A stretch of 64,000 nucleotides of DNA from Pseudomonadota bacterium (GTDB lineage Bacteria; Desulfobacterota; Syntrophia; Syntrophales; UBA8958), in the NCBI GenBank assembly GCA_030057915.1, contig JASGUC010000037.1:1-64000 (forward strand). Reading direction: 5' to 3'. How positions within the stretch are numbered: position 1 is the first letter of the stretch; every line of letters begins with the position of its first letter. Of this stretch, positions 36,991 to 47,549 are shown one piece after another. The notes under the pieces were generated by a model. It made no database searches. It was given only the letters and a program-made list of their open reading frames with translations, and was not told the origin of the DNA. A program made the translations under genes and the position numbers.

Positions 36991-39030
36991 CTATCCGGCA
37001 CCTTTGATCAGCGCCAACTCCAGCACCTTTTCGATACTCTCCACCGGCGACAATTTGACTGCCGCAAGCACATAAGCCGGCAGCCCTTGGGCTTCCTCGA
37101 GATTGTCGGCTGGTAAAAGCACCTCTTTGACGCCGGCATCGTAGGCCGCACGGACCTTCTGCTGGATGCCGCCGACCGGAAGCACCTTGCCCATTATCGT
37201 GATTTCACCGGTCATGGCGAGGTCGTTCCGAACGGGAATCTTTTTCAAGGCCGACACGATCCCGGTCACGATCGTGATGCCGGCAGACGGCCCTTCCTTC
37301 GGCACGCCCATAAAGGTCGCCAGGGCCGCAACATCATAGCTTTTGCGCCATTCAGCACTTATCCCGAGGTCTTCATGCCTTGCCCGGATATACTGGGCCG
37401 CCGCCTCGATGCTCTCCCGCATGACGCGCTGAATCGATCCCAGCGGCACAATACGCCCTGATCCTTTGGTCACCTGCATCTCGAAGTGCAGAATGCAGCC
37501 GTGGTCCCCTTCGACGGCCAACCCCACAACCTCGCCGATGGAAGGTTGAGCAGGAAGGACGACGCGCTGAACGCGTTTGCTGTCCGGAAGATCAGGGACA
37601 ACTTGCCTGCCCGACGGTTTCATCAGCGCTCCTAAAGAGATTCGGTCATATTCTCCAGGCGCAATCAAGTGAAGTTGATCGCGTACTCGCTGGCGCAGTT
37701 CACAGGACAAACTCAGGATGTCCTCAAGTTCCTCATCGGTAATCATGCCGTCTGGATGAAGCAGTTTAAGCAAAGCGGAGGTGGTTTTCATGACGGCGCG
37801 TTGATCCCGTCCGGAAACGCCGTGGGTTCTTCTCGCATGATCAACAACATCGAAACGGGGTCGCGCCGCACCGAGCAGGTCAATGCGGCGCAGCTCGTGC
37901 ATGATTTCGCAAAAGTAATCCGTAATAAATCCGTAGTCCCGCGAATAGCTGTCCGGTGCCAGCTTGGGAATTTCCCAGCCGGGGAGATAGGCATGAATGC
38001 GGTCCAGAAAGGCGATGACCTGCAGAAAATCCGGGAGCGGCTCAAAGAGGTGATAGTATTTCTCATGCGGGAGCTTGCCCTGGACGTCGAGATTGCCGAC
38101 AAAAACAAGACTGGCGAAGGCCAGGATTTCTTTCTTCCCCCTGCTGAATTTTGCATCCTGCATGTACCCTTGCATAATGCTTACGAAAGACCGGGGATCG
38201 GTAAAGTCGGTATTGGCAATTTCGTCAAAAACCACCGCGTCGCGGGTACCGACCTCTCCTATCCTGCCGGTATTTAGATTGATGAAAAGCTGGGCCGGGG
38301 TGGCCTTGCCGCCGGACAGGACATGGGCATAATAAGAAATATTCCGATAGAGATACGTTTTGCCCGTTTCCCGCGGTGCCAATTCCACCATATTGACGTT
38401 TGTTTCGACGAGGGGGATACAGCGGCAGAGATACAGGAGTTTCTGACGCCTGCTCATCGTGTCCGGCGCCAGGCCACAGGAATTGATCAGGATGTCTATC
38501 CATTCGTCAGTTGAAAACTCCTTACGCTTTTCGATGTATTCATCAAGGTTGATGACACTGACCTGGAACGGAGTGAATCCCGTGATCTTGAACGGCCTGA
38601 TTTTCTTATTGTGAATCTCGGTTTCGTCGTATGTCAGGTCGATGGTGCCCCACATCCCGCCGGAAAGGAGCATGGGATATTGACGAACGATGTTTTCCGG
38701 GATGTTCACAAAGTTCTCGTTGATGGCCGAAATGGAACCCCAGTACTTGTCTTCCGTCTCAACCAGCCGGGCTTCAAGACTTGCAATCACGGAATGGCGG
38801 CGGTTTTCACGGATGTAGTGCCTGATTTTCTCGGCTTCCGCTCCGTAAACAAAGGTCTCTTTCAGCCTCCTCACGACCTTTTCCATGTCCTCGTGGAAGG
38901 TCTCCTCCGCACAGTAGTTATCGATCAGGTACTCCAAGACGTAGCGGGGGAATTCGTCCACACCGGTATTGATCGTATGGGATTTGTTGACGACCTTCCC
39001 CTTGAAAACATCTTTCAGTTTCAGATTCAT
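36991..39030 (-). CDS. brxL: BREX Lon-protease-like protein BrxL
   Basis: 679 residues. The N-terminal half has an AAA+ core with a modified Walker A ([14 protein letters not shown]) and Walker B VVFDEIAN. The C-terminal half is a Lon-like domain with the Ser in EGPSAGIT and Lys in [10 protein letters not shown]; in studied BrxL proteins the complex acts as a DNA-binding hexamer in phage restriction. The last gene of the BREX operon, 7 bp behind pglZ. BrxL belongs to type 1 and type 4 BREX, while the methylase here is of type 3 style. Intact. Confidence 0.95.
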   Translation of the reverse strand: MNLKLKDVFKGKVVNKSHTINTGVDEFPRYVLEYLIDNYCAEETFHEDMEKVVRRLKETFVYGAEAEKIRHYIRENRRHSVIASLEARLVETEDKYWGSISAINENFVNIPENIVRQYPMLLSGGMWGTIDLTYDETEIHNKKIRPFKITGFTPFQVSVINLDEYIEKRKEFSTDEWIDILINSCGLAPDTMSRRQKLLYLCRCIPLVETNVNMVELAPRETGKTYLYRNISYYAHVLSGGKATPAQLFINLNTGRIGEVGTRDAVVFDEIANTDFTDPRSFVSIMQGYMQDAKFSRGKKEILAFASLVFVGNLDVQGKLPHEKYYHLFEPLPDFLQVIAFLDRIHAYLPGWEIPKLAPDSYSRDYGFITDYFCEIMHELRRIDLLGAARPRFDVVDHARRTHGVSGRDQRAVMKTTSALLKLLHPDGMITDEELEDILSLSCELRQRVRDQLHLIAPGEYDRISLGALMKPSGRQVVPDLPDSKRVQRVVLPAQPSIGEVVGLAVEGDHGCILHFEMQVTKGSGRIVPLGSIQRVMRESIEAAAQYIRARHEDLGISAEWRKSYDVAALATFMGVPKEGPSAGITIVTGIVSALKKIPVRNDLAMTGEITIMGKVLPVGGIQQKVRAAYDAGVKEVLLPADNLEEAQGLPAYVLAAVKLSPVESIEKVLELALIKGAG

Positions 39031-39037
39031 AGGTTTC

Positions 39038-41983
39038 TCATATCATATTTTTCGGGGTCAGACCCAGTATTTTCCCCAGATGAGCGGGCACTCGGCGCAC
39101 GATCTTTTCTGAGTTCAGCCGCAAGGAAAATCTTATTGTCCGTGCCTTTCTTACTGTGCGCTGCCCTTCCCGGTACGTGACGCTGATTCTCAGCGTTCTT
39201 TCCATGATGCCGATCTTCCGTTCATCATTGGAGGCGTCCGCCGCATCCGGTATAAAGCGGAAAACAACTTCCCCACCCGTGGCGGATACATACTGCACTT
39301 GATTCGGAATAGACGCCGACCCCTCCTTGTTCTGATAGACTGCCTGTACTTCAATCCGAATTTCCCGGTTTTTATGGGATTGTGTAAGCTGGACGGGCAT
39401 ACGGAACTCGGTCACTTCGCCTTCAATCAGCTCCGACGGTCCTGTAATCGCGCCAAGGGCAAGCAACCCCTCTTCCGGCGCTTTCACGCGCATGGCAAGC
39501 ATGGGCACCAGCATCTCCTGGATTGAGATCCCGCCATGAGAATAGGCGTCCGGGTTAAAGTTCGACTTCGGCCTGGCCAAGGCGTACCCTGTCCGGGGGA
39601 AGATGATTGATGTGTATTTCTTTTGCCAGGTACGATTTGCGGCCCGGTCATAAGCCTCGATGGAATCAGGCATCCGCAAATCAGAGACAGGGAACTCCCA
39701 AACGTTGTCGCGGACTTTACGGGAAGCGCCGACGCTTCCCAGTGCCTGCCGGAGCCATGCGTTGAGATAAAAGCAGTCCGTTGTCTCATTCAGCCAGGAC
39801 AAATCAATTTTGATCCGCTCGCGACCGATCGCACCGAATCCATGGTCGGCTACGACAAATACCTTGGTGTCAGGCGACAGGCCGCGGATGATGGCCATAA
39901 CCTCCGTATCGATGATGTCTTTGATATGCTGCTGATAAATAAAGGCAAGGGGCCTGCCGGGAATGCAGCGACCATCGGGCAGCGTCTTAACGGGTATCTT
40001 GTGGAGTTCCTTGTCACAGAGTTCAAAAATGAAAAATTCGCTGTTGCCTGCTCGATAACGGACCGTCTCTCCCGTTCCCAGACCCTCGGGAGCGACAACC
40101 TCGACCTCTCCCGTAAAGCCGAATTCGCGCTTCATGGCTTCTTTAAGCAGGACATCCTCGCCGCTTCTGGTGTCGAAAGCGTTGGGAAAAGCCCCGGCAA
40201 AAATCGCCTTTCTGCTGATATGCGTCTCTGTCGGCAAGAGGGAAACAGCCGGGTATTCCGCAATGATCTCCATGCGATCTTCAAAGATCGGCCTTACCAA
40301 TTCATCCCAAATATCGTACCGCATGCCGTCGAATACGAAAATCACGGCTTTCTCTTTTTGCGGATCCCAATGGGGCTTAAGACAACGGCGCAGGAACTGG
40401 CTCGTCAACCTCACTTCAGACGAATCTGACGCAACCCAGGTCCTGTATTTTGCCGCAACCAACTCCTGATAGCGGACATTCACTGCCGCGAGCGCTTTTT
40501 GCATCTCATCCCGCAGAGCGCTTACACATTGCCTGATGCGGTCTCGTGCGTCCAGAAAAGCGGGCGGCAGCTCGTTTTCAGGACGGGGGAGGAAATCGGC
40601 GCTGATGACCAGCCGTTCGAGGGCCGACAGATAATATTCAAAGCGGTTGACGCGACGGTCATTCCACAGGGTTCTGAACCATTCCAGGGACAACTCGGAT
40701 ACCGGTTTCACTGTGAGGCTTTTGATGGCGTCATCCAAAACATCCCGAATTTCTTGAATGGATATCGCCCGCCGATATGCGGCTTTCAGGTTTTCCCAGG
40801 CCGGAGAAGGCCGTTGCTCGATAAAAAGGCCTCTTTTGTCCTCCGGGGCGGCGAACAGGAAGTGTGCGACCTTTTCATGGGCGGCGCGTGGCACGCCACC
40901 GGACAGGAGATTGTCCAGGGCAACCAGAAGCGCCAGGGAGCGAAGCAAAATGGAATACCGTTCCTTTCCAATCACCTCGGCAAAACGGCCGTTTGCCGTT
41001 ATCCCCAGTTGGTCGAGAAGAATGAGGGTCAGCGCATCACTGGTCAGAGAGTCCTCCACCTCCTGCAGATCGCGGTGAGCCCTCTGGGAATCAATTGCCA
41101 CAAGCTCGGGAGCGGCTTCGCGAATCAGATCCGCATCCATTTCGCTGAAGGCCTTGAGGTCCGGGTCGATACCGGCAAGCAAGAGCTTCCAATGGTCAAC
41201 GTGCTGGATCAATATCGTCGAGAGATAAAAGGCCCTGACGATCAACTCAGGCGGCGAGTCGGCAAACCAGCGGAAGGGCGCCGGGGCGCTGCGCAGTTCA
41301 GCGCGGATAGAATGGGCAACCTCCGGGGCAAGCGTATCGAGTTCCTCCAGGGCCGGGTATCCGATAAGGCCGATGCGCCAGTAGCTTTTTGCCTCCGGCC
41401 GCTTGAAGGCGGCGTCGGGGACGCCCAAGGCGGAATAGGCGACAATCGTTTTGAAGTCGTGATCGGTAAATCGCGTCGGATGGGCAACGCGCAGGCTCGC
41501 ATGTGCTTTGAGAGCAGCGTCGATGCACCCTATAATGAGCCGTGCGAACCGTGGATCGTTGGATTCTTGAGGCCAGTGCGGATCACCTGTCTTTTCGATG
41601 AGGAACTGCCGTAAACTGATATCGATCCTCGCCGCTGCCGCCGTTTTGACAAGAATATCGGGATAGAAAGGCGGGGGAGCTTTCGACAATGTTGCCTGCG
41701 CCCTTCTTCGCGCCGGTGCGCGATCGATAAGCAGAAGCTTCTTGGCGTCCTTGGAAATAGCCGCCTTTTCAAAGAGTTCCCTGAAGACAAGATTCGTGGA
41801 TGCGATGATCACCGTGAATCCGTTCTCATTGGCAAACCGGTGGACGGCGCCGTCCGCTTCCGGAAGAAGTCGCAGCGAATCCTGGACAAGCAGGATCTGC
41901 TCATCCTTGAGCGCTTCCAACTTTTCAAGAACCCAGGAGGACAATGCAGAATGATGAGTGCAGAATGATGAAGTATCAGTCAT
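39038..41983 (-). CDS. pglZ: BREX alkaline-phosphatase-like protein PglZ
   Basis: 981 residues. Core signatures are [17 protein letters not shown], a metal-site region FDGMR, and [11 protein letters not shown], the alkaline-phosphatase superfamily pattern of PglZ. PglZ is the universal BREX marker and is needed for both methylation and exclusion. The first ~14 residues ([14 protein letters not shown]) are encoded by a TGCAGAATGATGA-type repeat that belongs to the flanks of the adjacent S23 gene; the ancestral start probably lay nearer [11 protein letters not shown]. Start ATG overlaps the S23 gene end. Confidence 0.94.
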   Translation of the reverse strand: MTDTSSFCTHHSALSSWVLEKLEALKDEQILLVQDSLRLLPEADGAVHRFANENGFTVIIASTNLVFRELFEKAAISKDAKKLLLIDRAPARRRAQATLSKAPPPFYPDILVKTAAAARIDISLRQFLIEKTGDPHWPQESNDPRFARLIIGCIDAALKAHASLRVAHPTRFTDHDFKTIVAYSALGVPDAAFKRPEAKSYWRIGLIGYPALEELDTLAPEVAHSIRAELRSAPAPFRWFADSPPELIVRAFYLSTILIQHVDHWKLLLAGIDPDLKAFSEMDADLIREAAPELVAIDSQRAHRDLQEVEDSLTSDALTLILLDQLGITANGRFAEVIGKERYSILLRSLALLVALDNLLSGGVPRAAHEKVAHFLFAAPEDKRGLFIEQRPSPAWENLKAAYRRAISIQEIRDVLDDAIKSLTVKPVSELSLEWFRTLWNDRRVNRFEYYLSALERLVISADFLPRPENELPPAFLDARDRIRQCVSALRDEMQKALAAVNVRYQELVAAKYRTWVASDSSEVRLTSQFLRRCLKPHWDPQKEKAVIFVFDGMRYDIWDELVRPIFEDRMEIIAEYPAVSLLPTETHISRKAIFAGAFPNAFDTRSGEDVLLKEAMKREFGFTGEVEVVAPEGLGTGETVRYRAGNSEFFIFELCDKELHKIPVKTLPDGRCIPGRPLAFIYQQHIKDIIDTEVMAIIRGLSPDTKVFVVADHGFGAIGRERIKIDLSWLNETTDCFYLNAWLRQALGSVGASRKVRDNVWEFPVSDLRMPDSIEAYDRAANRTWQKKYTSIIFPRTGYALARPKSNFNPDAYSHGGISIQEMLVPMLAMRVKAPEEGLLALGAITGPSELIEGEVTEFRMPVQLTQSHKNREIRIEVQAVYQNKEGSASIPNQVQYVSATGGEVVFRFIPDAADASNDERKIGIMERTLRISVTYREGQRTVRKARTIRFSLRLNSEKIVRRVPAHLGKILGLTPKNMI

Positions 41984-42377
41984 TGTTCACCTTTTGGGAA
42001 CGAGCGGTTTTGATGCTTTTAACCATGATTGCCGTCAACTCATTGGTCTCTTTATAGAGGGGGCGCAACTTTTCAGCGGTTAGTATTTCGGAATCTTTTA
42101 ACAATTCGCTCCAATAAATTGTTTCTTCCAATTCTTTCAGACAGTCGCCAAGCTTAGCGGCAAATTCGTTTTTTGACCTTGCACGGAAAGCTTCTCGATA
42201 ATTCGCGCCTACAGAAGTACCTGATCGCAAAACCTGTTTTCCTATTACCTGGGCAACAGCCGTATCGGGCAACGCGGAATAAAGCCGAATGATCCGCAAG
42301 GCAAAAGACTTCGTTCTCTCCCTTAAATCTTTCTTCTTTTCCCTTTCACCATTCATCCTTCTGCATTCTTCCTTCAT
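41976..42377 (-). CDS. Four-helix bundle protein (S23/IVP type) within the BREX operon
   Basis: 133 residues with the family pattern FALRIIRLYSALP, QVLRSGTSVGANYREA and KLGDCLKELEETIYWSELL. These small proteins were first known from intervening sequences in 23S rRNA genes and are also found at many other chromosomal sites; their biochemical role is unknown. Start ATG 42377 overlaps the brxC stop (ATGA). The gene is bracketed by inverted TGCAGAATGATGA-like repeats (41941-41975 and 42350-42380), which suggests it arrived as a small cassette without breaking the operon. Confidence 0.9.
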   Translation of the reverse strand: MKEECRRMNGEREKKKDLRERTKSFALRIIRLYSALPDTAVAQVIGKQVLRSGTSVGANYREAFRARSKNEFAAKLGDCLKELEETIYWSELLKDSEILTAEKLRPLYKETNELTAIMVKSIKTARSQKVNND

Positions 42378-45300
42378 TCCAACTGGAGCATGGGCAGGGC
42401 GTCATCATCACCCTCTTGGGCGGTGAACTGCTTTTCCAGGAACCGGCCGAATTCCCCCGCCACGTCACCTATCTGATCCTTCTGGATAGTGCCGATTTTC
42501 GGTTTGAAATCGGCGATTCTTACCCTTTTCACAATAATTCGTTTGAGGTATCGGTTAATGGTATCCACGATGCCGGGAGTTTCCTGGACCGCCTTGACAA
42601 GATAAGCGCGCAATGCGTCCGTAGTCTGGCACGCCAGCAAACCGGCGATGGACGGCGCCGCCATTCCCTGCTCCAGTCGTTTTCGTACAGCGGGATTGAG
42701 AAACACCTCCATCTTCCGCCGGAAGGCATCATCGAGCAACTGACCGGCCTTTTTTGCCGCATTCTCAGCTTTCAGCGCGTAAGACGCCGCATTGGCGAAT
42801 GACAACCCACATTCATGCAACGGGCCCTGGCGCAGTTGTTCCTCGACAGACGATCGTGACGGGGATGGACACGCGAATATCTCGCCGTGCAACTGCGTGA
42901 TTTGTGCGATCAACTTATCGGTGTTCGCCGGTTGCAACGCCGTAATTGCCTCCAGCTCCCCAAGGGCCTTGATGTCATCGCCGGTGATCGTATCTTGAAT
43001 CTGTTTACGGTAGGCATCGATCCCGCTCACAACGGTTTCATGCATCGGCAGATAGACGGAAGAGTATTCGCGGATCATTGCCGCAATGGTGCCCGTTTCT
43101 CCTCCCGCCGCCGGAAAGTGACCCACTAGTTCCATTTTCAACTTGACGTCGGAGTCAATGTACTCCTTCAGGTTCAGGAGTTTGGCGCGGATGCCGTCAA
43201 TAGCCTGTCGTGCCTGGCCTAGCTCTCTCGCCTCCCCCAGGGTAACGGCGCAATAAGCATGGGCGCTCCTCATCTCGGGCTCGTATTCGAGAAAGCCCCG
43301 AACATCTCGATAGTTTTTCAGGCGATTGGCAAGGTCGTCAACCTCCGCCGGGGTTGCCTTGTTCGTGTCAAAGGCCTGGTAACGCATCGCCTCTTTCAGG
43401 GCGTAAAGGATGAGATGGATGTCATCGCCGCCTTCGACGTCAGCCGAGAAAAGTTTTACGACCTGCGCCAGCTCGACTTCATAGGGATTGGCCGTCTTCA
43501 AAACATCAAACAGACCTTGAGCGCGGTTTGCGGTTCGCGAAGACGAGTCCTTTTCCCACGCAAAAAGCTGCCGCAATCTGGTCCGATACTCCGTGATGAG
43601 GGCGTCATCCTGCGTGGGGGGGATCTCCGTGCCGAGGAGCTTCTCGGCATAGGGCCTCAGAACTTCCCAGTTTTCGGGTTTGGCAACCTTCTGTACCTCT
43701 CCCAAAGCATCCAGCACCTTGGTGGAGAATTCCACATCGGCGATATTTGAATAATCGAGCATGGGCAAGGGAAGACCGGCCTTCGCGCCTAAGGTAACCC
43801 GGATTCGGCCATCCCGGACCAGGCAAAGGAGATAGATCTGAACCATCCGCCGGGTAAGTCCATAGTCTTTCGGGCCCCCTATCCCCATGAAGTTCTTGTA
43901 AAGGGTATCCACCCTCATGGTTTGTCCGTCATCCGCCAATTTGTCAGCGATGAAGGTCCACATGTCCTGAACATAGGCGTTGCCTGAAACATCCAGCTCC
44001 TTTTCAGCGCTCTTTTTCATAATGTTCAGGCCGAAGCCGAAGTTCTGCGCGGCGCTGATATTCTGATTCGGCTTTGCTCCCTTGGGGATCCGACCGCTTT
44101 TGACGATGCCGTTGATCACTTTGACGCCTTCTTCCTTCCGGAATATAAACGGCGGATCAAACTTGATATCTCTGGATACATAAGCCGCCGTGAGCACTCG
44201 GTCCACCAGGGGCGTCAGAATGGCCCCCAGCTCTCCGGCGACGCGAAACTCCATCTGCGTGTTATTCAGCGCATCGACGCGGCCCCGGGCGTAACTGTTG
44301 TCCACAATCTTCACGATCCTGGCGAGATCGGTCTGCAGGGAATTGGCGACCCAGTTGATCACCGCGACAGCATCTTCGGTTTCCTTGCCCTGCCAGTCCG
44401 AGACAAGCTTGCGGTAAGCGGCAAAATCGATGAGGCGATCACGCTCCTCTTGAGTCAACTCCGCCGGAGTCCAGAGAATGGCGCGCGGGTCTTTGCGCCG
44501 TTCGATGAGCTTGAGCACGGACGCATCGGCAACATGGCGCGTTCCGACGTAAACGGCAAAATCATAATCCGACTGATCGCTATCAATGGAAGGCAATATC
44601 TGATTTTCGGAGAACATCCGTCCGAGATCGCGCATCCCCACACGACCGGCAATTTGCCGTCCCTGCCAGACAACCTCCAACTCTTGATCGCCGGTGTGTG
44701 CGGTGCCTCGAGCCTCCCAAGGCGCAACAAAAGGCGCAATGTTGCGGAAGATGGAGCGCACGCCACTGGAAAGATCGATGGTCATCTGGCGGGTACGAAC
44801 CGGCCACTCGTCGAGAGCCAGCAGATGACCCCAGGCTTCTTTTTGCATTGCCTCGTTGGCTTCCGCCTCGTCACGCGCCCTGACAAATTCGGCCCTGGGG
44901 TCCACACCGGTAAAGACGGGATCAAAACGGTATCTTGGCCGCCTGTCCTCATCGAAGGACTGGACGATCTGCCGCAGCTCCCTCTTGAGGTTTTCGGCGA
45001 TGGTTTCATAGTGCTGGTTGTTCTCGTCCGGATTGGCGTCGGCGTCCCGCTCGATCAGCACTGAATTGGCGATCTCTTCCGGTGTGATGCCCTGCTGACG
45101 GGTGCGGGCGATATGGAAGAGAAACAGGGTCTGAATGACCTTGACGCCCTTGTCGCGATACACCTTGAGGTAGCCCTTGGTCAGGCCGTCGAGCTGGCGC
45201 TTGCATGCCTCGTAAGCCCGGTATTCCGTCTCGCGTTTCGTTTTGATGGCTACCAGCCCCGCATGGACCCCGCTGGGGTCCTCTTCGTAGCGGACGGCCT

Positions 45301-46711
45301 CGTCAAAGAGTTCCCACAGACGAATGATTTCGCGGCCCTCCTGCTTGATCTGATGCTTGAGGGTCTGGTGCATGAAGTGGATGGCGGAGCGGGTCGTGGT
45401 CAGTTCATAGGTGATGGCCCGCAAGACCTCGATTGCGGGCTTGTGAAACGGGAAAAAGTGGCGGAAGTCCGCCTCGCCGATGCTGTTGGGCCAGGTGAAT
45501 CCCCGCTTGTAGTGGAGATAGTAATTGCTGATGGTTGCCGGGTCCTTGATCTCCCGCACGCGGGCGAGAACGATATCGTAATAATCCTTGTCCTCCTCCA
45601 GCAGTTTGACCAGCTTCAGCCGATCATCGGCGATGATATTTTTAACCCCCATCTTGCTCTCGATGGCCTGCTGGGCTGCACAAACCGTCCAGATGGGGAG
45701 ATTGTGGACCTTCGCGAGGCGGTTCGACAGCACGACGAGGGTCTTCTCATCTTCCGTCCGCTGGTCCTCGTCCCGGTTCTTCATAAACAGGGATACCTCA
45801 TCCAGCACCAAAAGAACGCCGCTGTAACCTTCGGCCAGGATGGTCTCCGTCAGGTGCTTGAGGATATCCTCCGTCTCAGCGGCGATCTGCGGATGAACCT
45901 TCAAATACTCGGTATAGAAACGCCAGAGTTTGTTGCCGCAGCTTCGCTTGTATTCCGGGGTCTTGTTCTGCTGGATCGTGCGGATGAAATCATCCGCTTC
46001 CACGAATTCATCCTCGTCAAAATACCGTGGGTCGCGCAGAAACTTTGCCAGGTCTTTCCGATACCGTTCCATATCCTCACTGACAAACCGGTCAGCCAGA
46101 ATCTCCACCGGATACAGGGAGAGGTTCTTTCCCAGCTCGATCTGGATCTGTTCCCTGGCTGCATCGAGGATGTATTCGGCAAGCCGTCGGCCCTTGTCGG
46201 ACACGCCGATTGCCCCGCCTCCGGCGCCCACCAGTGTCTTGACGATGACAAAAATCCCCTTCGTTCCCTTGCCGCTCTTTGCCTCGATTCCCTCCTCCCA
46301 GAAGCGGAAGAGAGACTCCCGCTTGCCGCGGCCCGATGACTCCTCTTTCTTCTTGACGATCTCCCAGGCCTCTTTCCGGCCCAATGCCAGCGAGGCAAGG
46401 AAGCAGAGTAGATGCGACTTGCCGGAGCCGAATTCGGCTTGAATCCAATATCCCTGCCCCACGGGATTGTCCCTACGTTCTGGCTTCCAGGGTGCGGCCA
46501 TGTTGCGCAAGACATCCGTAAGAAACGGCCGGACCGGATCGATCTGAAACTCTTCGATAGTCTGCAATTCAGGCCTGCGGGCCTTGCGGGCAGCCTCGGC
46601 ATTCGAGTCCGCCCAGACATGTTTTTCCAGGGAATAGACGGAAATAATCTTCTCCGGTACCGTGCAGATCTCGGCGAGGTTTTTTCTGCTGGTGAACAGG
46701 TCTTCAGCCAT
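42374..46711 (-). CDS. brxC: BREX P-loop ATPase BrxC
   Basis: 1445 residues, the usual ~1200-1450 size. Walker A AEFGSGKSH with Lys near 98, GVLLVLDEVSLFM as a Walker B-like strand around 300-310, and long helical C-terminal segments. BrxC is a required core component, thought to power the complex. ATG 46711 is used because GAGGAATTGTTT precedes it; a TTG six bases earlier is in frame. It follows the HEPN gene after 11 bp. Confidence 0.93.
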   Translation of the reverse strand: MAEDLFTSRKNLAEICTVPEKIISVYSLEKHVWADSNAEAARKARRPELQTIEEFQIDPVRPFLTDVLRNMAAPWKPERRDNPVGQGYWIQAEFGSGKSHLLCFLASLALGRKEAWEIVKKKEESSGRGKRESLFRFWEEGIEAKSGKGTKGIFVIVKTLVGAGGGAIGVSDKGRRLAEYILDAAREQIQIELGKNLSLYPVEILADRFVSEDMERYRKDLAKFLRDPRYFDEDEFVEADDFIRTIQQNKTPEYKRSCGNKLWRFYTEYLKVHPQIAAETEDILKHLTETILAEGYSGVLLVLDEVSLFMKNRDEDQRTEDEKTLVVLSNRLAKVHNLPIWTVCAAQQAIESKMGVKNIIADDRLKLVKLLEEDKDYYDIVLARVREIKDPATISNYYLHYKRGFTWPNSIGEADFRHFFPFHKPAIEVLRAITYELTTTRSAIHFMHQTLKHQIKQEGREIIRLWELFDEAVRYEEDPSGVHAGLVAIKTKRETEYRAYEACKRQLDGLTKGYLKVYRDKGVKVIQTLFLFHIARTRQQGITPEEIANSVLIERDADANPDENNQHYETIAENLKRELRQIVQSFDEDRRPRYRFDPVFTGVDPRAEFVRARDEAEANEAMQKEAWGHLLALDEWPVRTRQMTIDLSSGVRSIFRNIAPFVAPWEARGTAHTGDQELEVVWQGRQIAGRVGMRDLGRMFSENQILPSIDSDQSDYDFAVYVGTRHVADASVLKLIERRKDPRAILWTPAELTQEERDRLIDFAAYRKLVSDWQGKETEDAVAVINWVANSLQTDLARIVKIVDNSYARGRVDALNNTQMEFRVAGELGAILTPLVDRVLTAAYVSRDIKFDPPFIFRKEEGVKVINGIVKSGRIPKGAKPNQNISAAQNFGFGLNIMKKSAEKELDVSGNAYVQDMWTFIADKLADDGQTMRVDTLYKNFMGIGGPKDYGLTRRMVQIYLLCLVRDGRIRVTLGAKAGLPLPMLDYSNIADVEFSTKVLDALGEVQKVAKPENWEVLRPYAEKLLGTEIPPTQDDALITEYRTRLRQLFAWEKDSSSRTANRAQGLFDVLKTANPYEVELAQVVKLFSADVEGGDDIHLILYALKEAMRYQAFDTNKATPAEVDDLANRLKNYRDVRGFLEYEPEMRSAHAYCAVTLGEARELGQARQAIDGIRAKLLNLKEYIDSDVKLKMELVGHFPAAGGETGTIAAMIREYSSVYLPMHETVVSGIDAYRKQIQDTITGDDIKALGELEAITALQPANTDKLIAQITQLHGEIFACPSPSRSSVEEQLRQGPLHECGLSFANAASYALKAENAAKKAGQLLDDAFRRKMEVFLNPAVRKRLEQGMAAPSIAGLLACQTTDALRAYLVKAVQETPGIVDTINRYLKRIIVKRVRIADFKPKIGTIQKDQIGDVAGEFGRFLEKQFTAQEGDDDALPMLQLE

Positions 46712-46722
46712 AAACAATTCCT

Positions 46723-47106
46723 CTATTTAGTTGCGCTGACTATTTGCCAACATGCCCGGGCAACGGAAATCGCCTGCATAGCTTCATCTTTGTCGGGCAA
46801 TCCATCAGGTAGAGAGCCCGGCAATGCGTCCGGGTAACGCGTAGGGATGTAGTAGATATCAATCAGTTCGAGCTCCTCCCCGAGATCTCCAACACGGCCC
46901 GGCGGCAATAAGCCGAGCAGATCAACAATCGAATGCGTTCGGGGTGGCTTCTGATTCATATTCGCCAGTTCCGCTTTCAGGCATTTTTCAATGCACTGGT
47001 GGCTGTGGAAACAGACCTGGTTATAAATCCCTTCATGAAGGGCAAGCTCTGCCATCTGCAAATCCTGCTCCGCAAAATCCAGCCATCTTTTACCTGCCGT
47101 ATTCAT
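46723..47106 (-). CDS. HEPN-domain protein in BREX operon
   Basis: 127 residues: MNTAGKRWLDFAEQDLQMAE, CFHSHQCIEKCLKAEL and YIPTRYPDALPG are the conserved blocks of MNT-associated HEPN proteins. ATG 47106 overlaps the nucleotidyltransferase gene by 17 bp and starts the family's usual N-terminus (an in-frame start at 47193 lies inside that gene). I do not see a canonical Rx4-6H ribonuclease motif, so nuclease activity is uncertain. Probably the substrate of the MNT enzyme; in the BREX operon it may serve as a fail-safe toxin. Confidence 0.87.
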   Translation of the reverse strand: MNTAGKRWLDFAEQDLQMAELALHEGIYNQVCFHSHQCIEKCLKAELANMNQKPPRTHSIVDLLGLLPPGRVGDLGEELELIDIYYIPTRYPDALPGSLPDGLPDKDEAMQAISVARACWQIVSATK

Positions 47107-47467
47107 AAATAACTTCCCCTTTGGCGACAATTTCTTCCCGGAAAAAAGGCCGTTCAGCGCACAACCGGTCAAATTCTTCAGGTGTATAAACAATGATGTC
47201 TGTGCCTACTTTTGGCCGGAGCAGCTTTCGCACCTTCCGAAGCCGCTGGAAAAACGGCAAACCCGTCTTTTCAATCACAACAAGGTCAATGTCAGACCAT
47301 TCATGAACCCGCTTGCCCTCAACCAGCGTACCGAACAAGATAACCTTCTCAGGCGCGCCATGCTCTTTCAGCAATCGAATGTAGCGGGCCAGTTCTTGAT
47401 CCAGCAATTCTTTTCGTTTTGCCGAGGCTTGACTTGCGCTCACCGGTTCTCCATGTTTAGTTTCCAT
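47090..47467 (-). CDS. MNT-type nucleotidyltransferase in BREX operon
   Basis: 125 residues. Active site ILFGTLVEGKRVHEWSDIDL has the G(S/T)...DxD arrangement, and DIIVYTPEEF follows with the third acidic position. A helical N-terminal extension precedes the fold. By analogy with HEPN/MNT modules it modifies and silences the HEPN protein encoded next. It lies 82 bp after the methylase gene, and that gap holds only short direct repeats of CGGAAGGTACTCGG (47498-47530). Confidence 0.9.
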   Translation of the reverse strand: METKHGEPVSASQASAKRKELLDQELARYIRLLKEHGAPEKVILFGTLVEGKRVHEWSDIDLVVIEKTGLPFFQRLRKVRKLLRPKVGTDIIVYTPEEFDRLCAERPFFREEIVAKGEVIYEYGR

Positions 47468-47549
47468 CAGAAAATTCTCCTAATCACGAGACTCGGAAGG
47501 TACTCGGAAGCCGACAGTTTCCGAGTACCTTCCCGTGCAGCAAATTTCG

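Noticed and set aside
40499-41614. Plus-strand open frame opposite pglZ
   Set aside because: Shadow of pglZ; the minus strand has the phosphatase motifs.
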